Positions 6,701-8,454 of a DNA stretch of 8,454 bases are shown piece by piece (position 1 is the first letter of the stretch; each line of letters opens with the position of its first letter). The notes beneath the pieces were generated by a model. The model was not told the origin of the DNA. It saw only the letters and a program-made list of their open reading frames with translations, and ran no database searches. Source of the stretch: Planctomicrobium sp. (GTDB lineage Bacteria; Planctomycetota; Planctomycetia; Planctomycetales; Planctomycetaceae); the NCBI GenBank assembly GCA_018659505.1, contig JABJMI010000779.1:1-8454 (forward strand), given 5' to 3'. Both the position numbers and the translations under genes were made by a program.

Positions 6701-6897
6701 GAATTCACATTTTCTTCTGTAGTTTTACCAGTATCCAGTGAGCAAAAAGCAGGAATGAGTAAGAATAATTACTTAGCCACAGAGGACTCAGAGAACACTG
6801 AGAAAAACTTCACTGCGGAGATCCCTTTACAGTTCCTTCCTCTGAGACCTCGGTGTTCTCTGTGGCGAAATCACTTCGACAATTTATTAGGGGGCTT
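6701..6897. other. Intergenic region between epimerase-like and DapA-like genes
   Basis: This 197-bp gap separates two co-directional - strand genes. It holds the paired-arm repeat at 6776-6866 and an A/T-rich stretch (6756-6775). On the - strand, a weak AGAAGA lies about 14 bases before the DapA-like ATG. No clear promoter or T-tailed terminator was found. Confidence 0.6.
6776..6866. repeat. Paired-arm inverted repeat, element 3 (CCACAGAG type)
   Basis: The left arm (6776-6802) begins GCCACAGAGGACTCAGAG and the right arm (6840-6866) has the reverse complement GCCACAGAGAACACCGAG. They agree at 20 of 27 positions, with a perfect outer nine (GCCACAGAG). Both arms show a 9-nt period (CCACAGAGG, ACTCAGAGA, ACACTGAGA on the left). 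The loop is only 37 nt, the shortest of the three elements here. It lies between two genes that probably form one transcription unit, so it would be carried in their transcript. Confidence 0.75.
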
Positions 6898-7938
6898 CTA
6901 AAACTTCCCGTCCCGGACTTCGAAGTGTGTTGGTTTTCCCCAGGTGACTTGATCTCTTTGTAACCAGTCTGCGATCCAGTTTTGTAGCTGCTCCAAGCTG
7001 ACACGTGGTGAGCCATACTTCTCGTGCCCTTTTGTGCCATTATTCAACAATGCCGTTGGTGCTGGCTCTCCAATGAATTCGACATTCGTTCCAAACAGTT
7101 CAGCGAACCGTTCACAGACACTCTTCGTCGAAAAGATTTCCGGTCCTGAGACGTTTACAACATGTGCCGGCGAAGAGGCATCTGCCATTGCCTGGATTGT
7201 CATTGCGTTGGCATCCGCCTGCCAGATGATGTTGGCATAGCCCATGGAGATATCAATTGGTTGCCCGGCAAGAACTTGTTTCGCCAAGTCAACCAAAACG
7301 CCATACCGCATTTCGACCGAGTAATTCAGCCGCACAAATGAGGTTGGATTGCCATGTCTCTGACAGAAATATGAGAACATTCTCTCACGACCGACTGCGG
7401 TGTTTGCATACTCTCCGAGTGGTTCCAGCGGATCACTTTCAACTGAACCGCCAGAGTCTATCGGGACGAGTGGGTAAACATTTCCTGTCGAGAATGCAGT
7501 GATGCGGCTGTTGCGATACCTGCGACAAACAACAGATGGGAGCCAGACATTCATCGCCCAGGTGAGAGTTGCATCTCCCGAAGTTCCAAACTTCGCACCG
7601 GTCATGAAAATGACATTCGGGACATCCGGTAGCGACTTAATGAACTCTTCATCAAGAAGGTCACCTGCGATAGTTTCGACATTGGCGGCGTTCAGTTTCT
7701 GGATCAATGAAGAGTCTGAAAACCGGCTGACAGCGATGACTCTTCGTGTTGTCCCCGCTGCATCGGCAGCTTTACGAACCATGCGTGCCAACGATGGTCC
7801 CATCTTCCCACCGGCTCCAAGAAGAATGATGTCCCCCGGAGCATCTCTTAATGCTTGGATTGCACCTTCCGTTGGTTCGCTAAGAAGTTCTTCCAGTTGT
7901 GCTTCATTTTGAATCGTGTTGGGGAGGGGTTGCGTCAT
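6898..7938 (-). CDS. NAD(P)-dependent epimerase/dehydratase-like (extended SDR) protein
   Basis: Counting from the ATG at 7938, this is a 346-residue Rossmann-fold protein. GAGGKMG (41-47) is the GxxGxxG nucleotide-binding loop. AGDLLDEE (91-98), VIFMTGAKFG (109-118) and FSTGNVYPL (149-157) follow the extended-SDR pattern. In the usual catalytic YxxxK, the tyrosine is Y177 in GEYANTAVGRERMF, but the lysine position holds A181. IIWQADANAMTIQAM and VVNVSGPE (261-268) match the substrate-side half of epimerases. An in-frame GTG at 7962 would add eight residues; I prefer the ATG because neither start has a good ribosome site. It lies upstream of the DapA-like gene on the same strand, suggesting a shared carbohydrate pathway. 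Fold sure; activity uncertain because of the missing lysine. Confidence 0.82.
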   Translation of the reverse strand: MTQPLPNTIQNEAQLEELLSEPTEGAIQALRDAPGDIILLGAGGKMGPSLARMVRKAADAAGTTRRVIAVSRFSDSSLIQKLNAANVETIAGDLLDEEFIKSLPDVPNVIFMTGAKFGTSGDATLTWAMNVWLPSVVCRRYRNSRITAFSTGNVYPLVPIDSGGSVESDPLEPLGEYANTAVGRERMFSYFCQRHGNPTSFVRLNYSVEMRYGVLVDLAKQVLAGQPIDISMGYANIIWQADANAMTIQAMADASSPAHVVNVSGPEIFSTKSVCERFAELFGTNVEFIGEPAPTALLNNGTKGHEKYGSPRVSLEQLQNWIADWLQRDQVTWGKPTHFEVRDGKF

Positions 7939-7985
7939 GTTTTCGCTTGGGTACAAGGTCACCGTTGTGAAGTGCTTGCTTGGTC

Positions 7986-8025
7986 ACGAAGCACAAGAAC
8001 TGTTTCGTTGCACACTTTAAGTGTG
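7986..8025. other. Two hairpins and a possible decayed repeat arm between Nramp and epimerase genes
   Basis: The 90-bp gap between the Nramp stop and the chosen ATG holds two small structures. ACGAAGCA (7986-7993) pairs with TGTTTCGT (8001-8008) around a 7-nt loop, with one G-U pair on the + strand. CACACTT (8011-8017) and AAGTGTG (8019-8025) form a perfect palindrome about one base. Neither is followed by a T-run on the - strand, so they are poor terminators. The word CACGAAGCACAAGAA (7985-7999) resembles one arm of the 9-nt repeats elsewhere in the window but has no clean partner. Confidence 0.35.
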
Positions 8026-8028
8026 AAA

Positions 8029-8454
8029 CTAACGGGTATGTTCAATGTCATTGTAGTCGGAATCATTCGACGTGATCATTGCGGTGGCGGTAGCTTGATT
8101 TGATTCCCGGTATTTTTTGTATTTGTCGGGAATATCATTCAGGAGAGTCTTACTTGCTAAGGCAAGCAGCACAATAAAACCAAGACCTGCAAAGATCTTT
8201 GTTCCAGTCCCATTTACATGTTCCCCCATGACGTCTTTCCGACTCGTGAGCCATAACAGCACTCCAGCAATCAGCGGAGCACCAATGATTGTGACCGCTT
8301 GGGCAGCGATAATCGTCGGTGTCATATTAATGTCGTAAAGCAGAACGGCTAACCCAATAGACATTCCGATCAACAGTGCGAGAGTCGTCAACAGGCGCGG
8401 CCAGAGATCAGTCGGCTTACTTCCAATCCCGAGACCGTCGGCAAAAATGAAACC
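8029..8454 (-). CDS. Nramp-family divalent metal cation transporter, C-terminal part (5' end outside window)
   Basis: The frame is open from the right edge (GFIFADGLGIGSKPTDLWPRL...) to a TAG at 8031-8029, giving the last 141 residues. Three hydrophobic segments are visible: LLTTLALLIGMSIGLAVLLY, TIIAAQAVTIIGAPLIAGVLL and IFAGLGFIVLLALASKTLL. The block AAQAVTIIGAPLIAGVLLWL, followed by TSRKDVMGEHVNG, matches the last part of Nramp/MntH transporters (compare MSQVLLSFGIALALVPLL and SDSKLMGDLVN of E. coli MntH). Such proteins import Mn2+ or Fe2+ with protons across the cytoplasmic membrane. The hydrophilic tail (KYKKYRESNQATATAMITSND...) is longer than in MntH. A TTG at 8391 is in frame but lies inside conserved sequence, so it is not the start. 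The metal-binding segments lie outside the window. Confidence 0.82.
   Translation of the reverse strand, partial: GFIFADGLGIGSKPTDLWPRLLTTLALLIGMSIGLAVLLYDINMTPTIIAAQAVTIIGAPLIAGVLLWLTSRKDVMGEHVNGTGTKIFAGLGFIVLLALASKTLLNDIPDKYKKYRESNQATATAMITSNDSDYNDIEHTR

Noticed and set aside
635..6866. CRISPR-like array from the CCAC repeats
   Set aside because: The arms are inverted pairs separated by kilobases, not regularly spaced direct repeats with unique spacers, and no cas gene is present.
7106..7117. AACCGTTCACAG, an exact 12-base match to the outer repeat end at 2747-2758
   Set aside because: It lies inside the epimerase-like coding sequence in a normal codon context, and a few 12-mer matches are expected by chance in a window this size.
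7939..7962. GTG start at 7962 for the epimerase-like gene
   Set aside because: It would add eight residues but has no ribosome binding site; the ATG at 7938 is the simpler choice, though not proven.
8029..8391. A complete 120-residue membrane protein starting at TTG 8391
   Set aside because: The frame stays open to the window edge and the upstream residues continue the Nramp pattern, so this is the end of a longer gene.

Overview
The window looks like the chromosome of a planctomycete, probably of the Planctomycetia. The best evidence is a complete DUF1559 pseudopilin-like gene (prepilin N-terminus [20 protein letters not shown]-terminal DGSVR/GGEV signature), a family hugely expanded in that phylum. 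The large DUF4340 protein next to a GldG-like ABC-transporter auxiliary gene and the generally weak ribosome binding sites also fit. No rRNA, tRNA, CRISPR array, transposase or phage gene was seen.

Layout. Positions 1-2738 (+ strand): the C-terminal end of a GldG-type membrane protein, then a complete DUF4340 membrane-anchored protein with a long Glu/Pro/Lys tail. These are the distal genes of a gliding-type/uncharacterised ABC transporter operon whose ATPase and permease genes should lie to the left. Positions 2739-3087 are a 349-bp gene-free stretch holding a nested inverted-repeat element. Positions 3088-4510 (- strand): rimB (retropepsin-like protease) and rimK (ribosomal protein S6 glutamate ligase), 19 bp apart. 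Positions 4593-5600 (-): the DUF1559 protein. Positions 5648-6700 (-): a DapA-superfamily aldolase/lyase. Positions 6898-7938 (-): an NAD-dependent epimerase/dehydratase-like protein lacking the usual catalytic lysine. Positions 8029-8454 (-): the C-terminal end of an Nramp divalent-metal transporter, cut by the window edge.

How the genes work together. Three units can be argued from spacing and family: (i) gldG-like plus DUF4340, an ABC-transporter module; (ii) rimB-rimK, post-translational glutamylation of ribosomal protein S6 and its control; (iii) epimerase plus DapA-like lyase, probably sugar or sugar-acid metabolism. DUF1559 and Nramp look like unrelated neighbours.

The most unusual signal lies between the genes. 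Three intergenic regions (635-763, 2775-2949, 6776-6866) each carry a pair of facing arms, about 18-29 nt long, built on a 9-nt period that begins CCAC(G/A)(G/A)A. The arms form long imperfect inverted repeats around loops of 37-117 nt, and two of the loops contain hairpins of their own. The three elements differ in sequence but share one design. Two sit inside probable operons and one between convergent genes. The middle element is wrapped by a second inverted repeat (GTAACCGTT(C)ACAG). A tandem pair of hairpins, one hiding the putative Shine-Dalgarno sequence in a GAGA-tetraloop stem, lies directly before the DUF4340 start codon.
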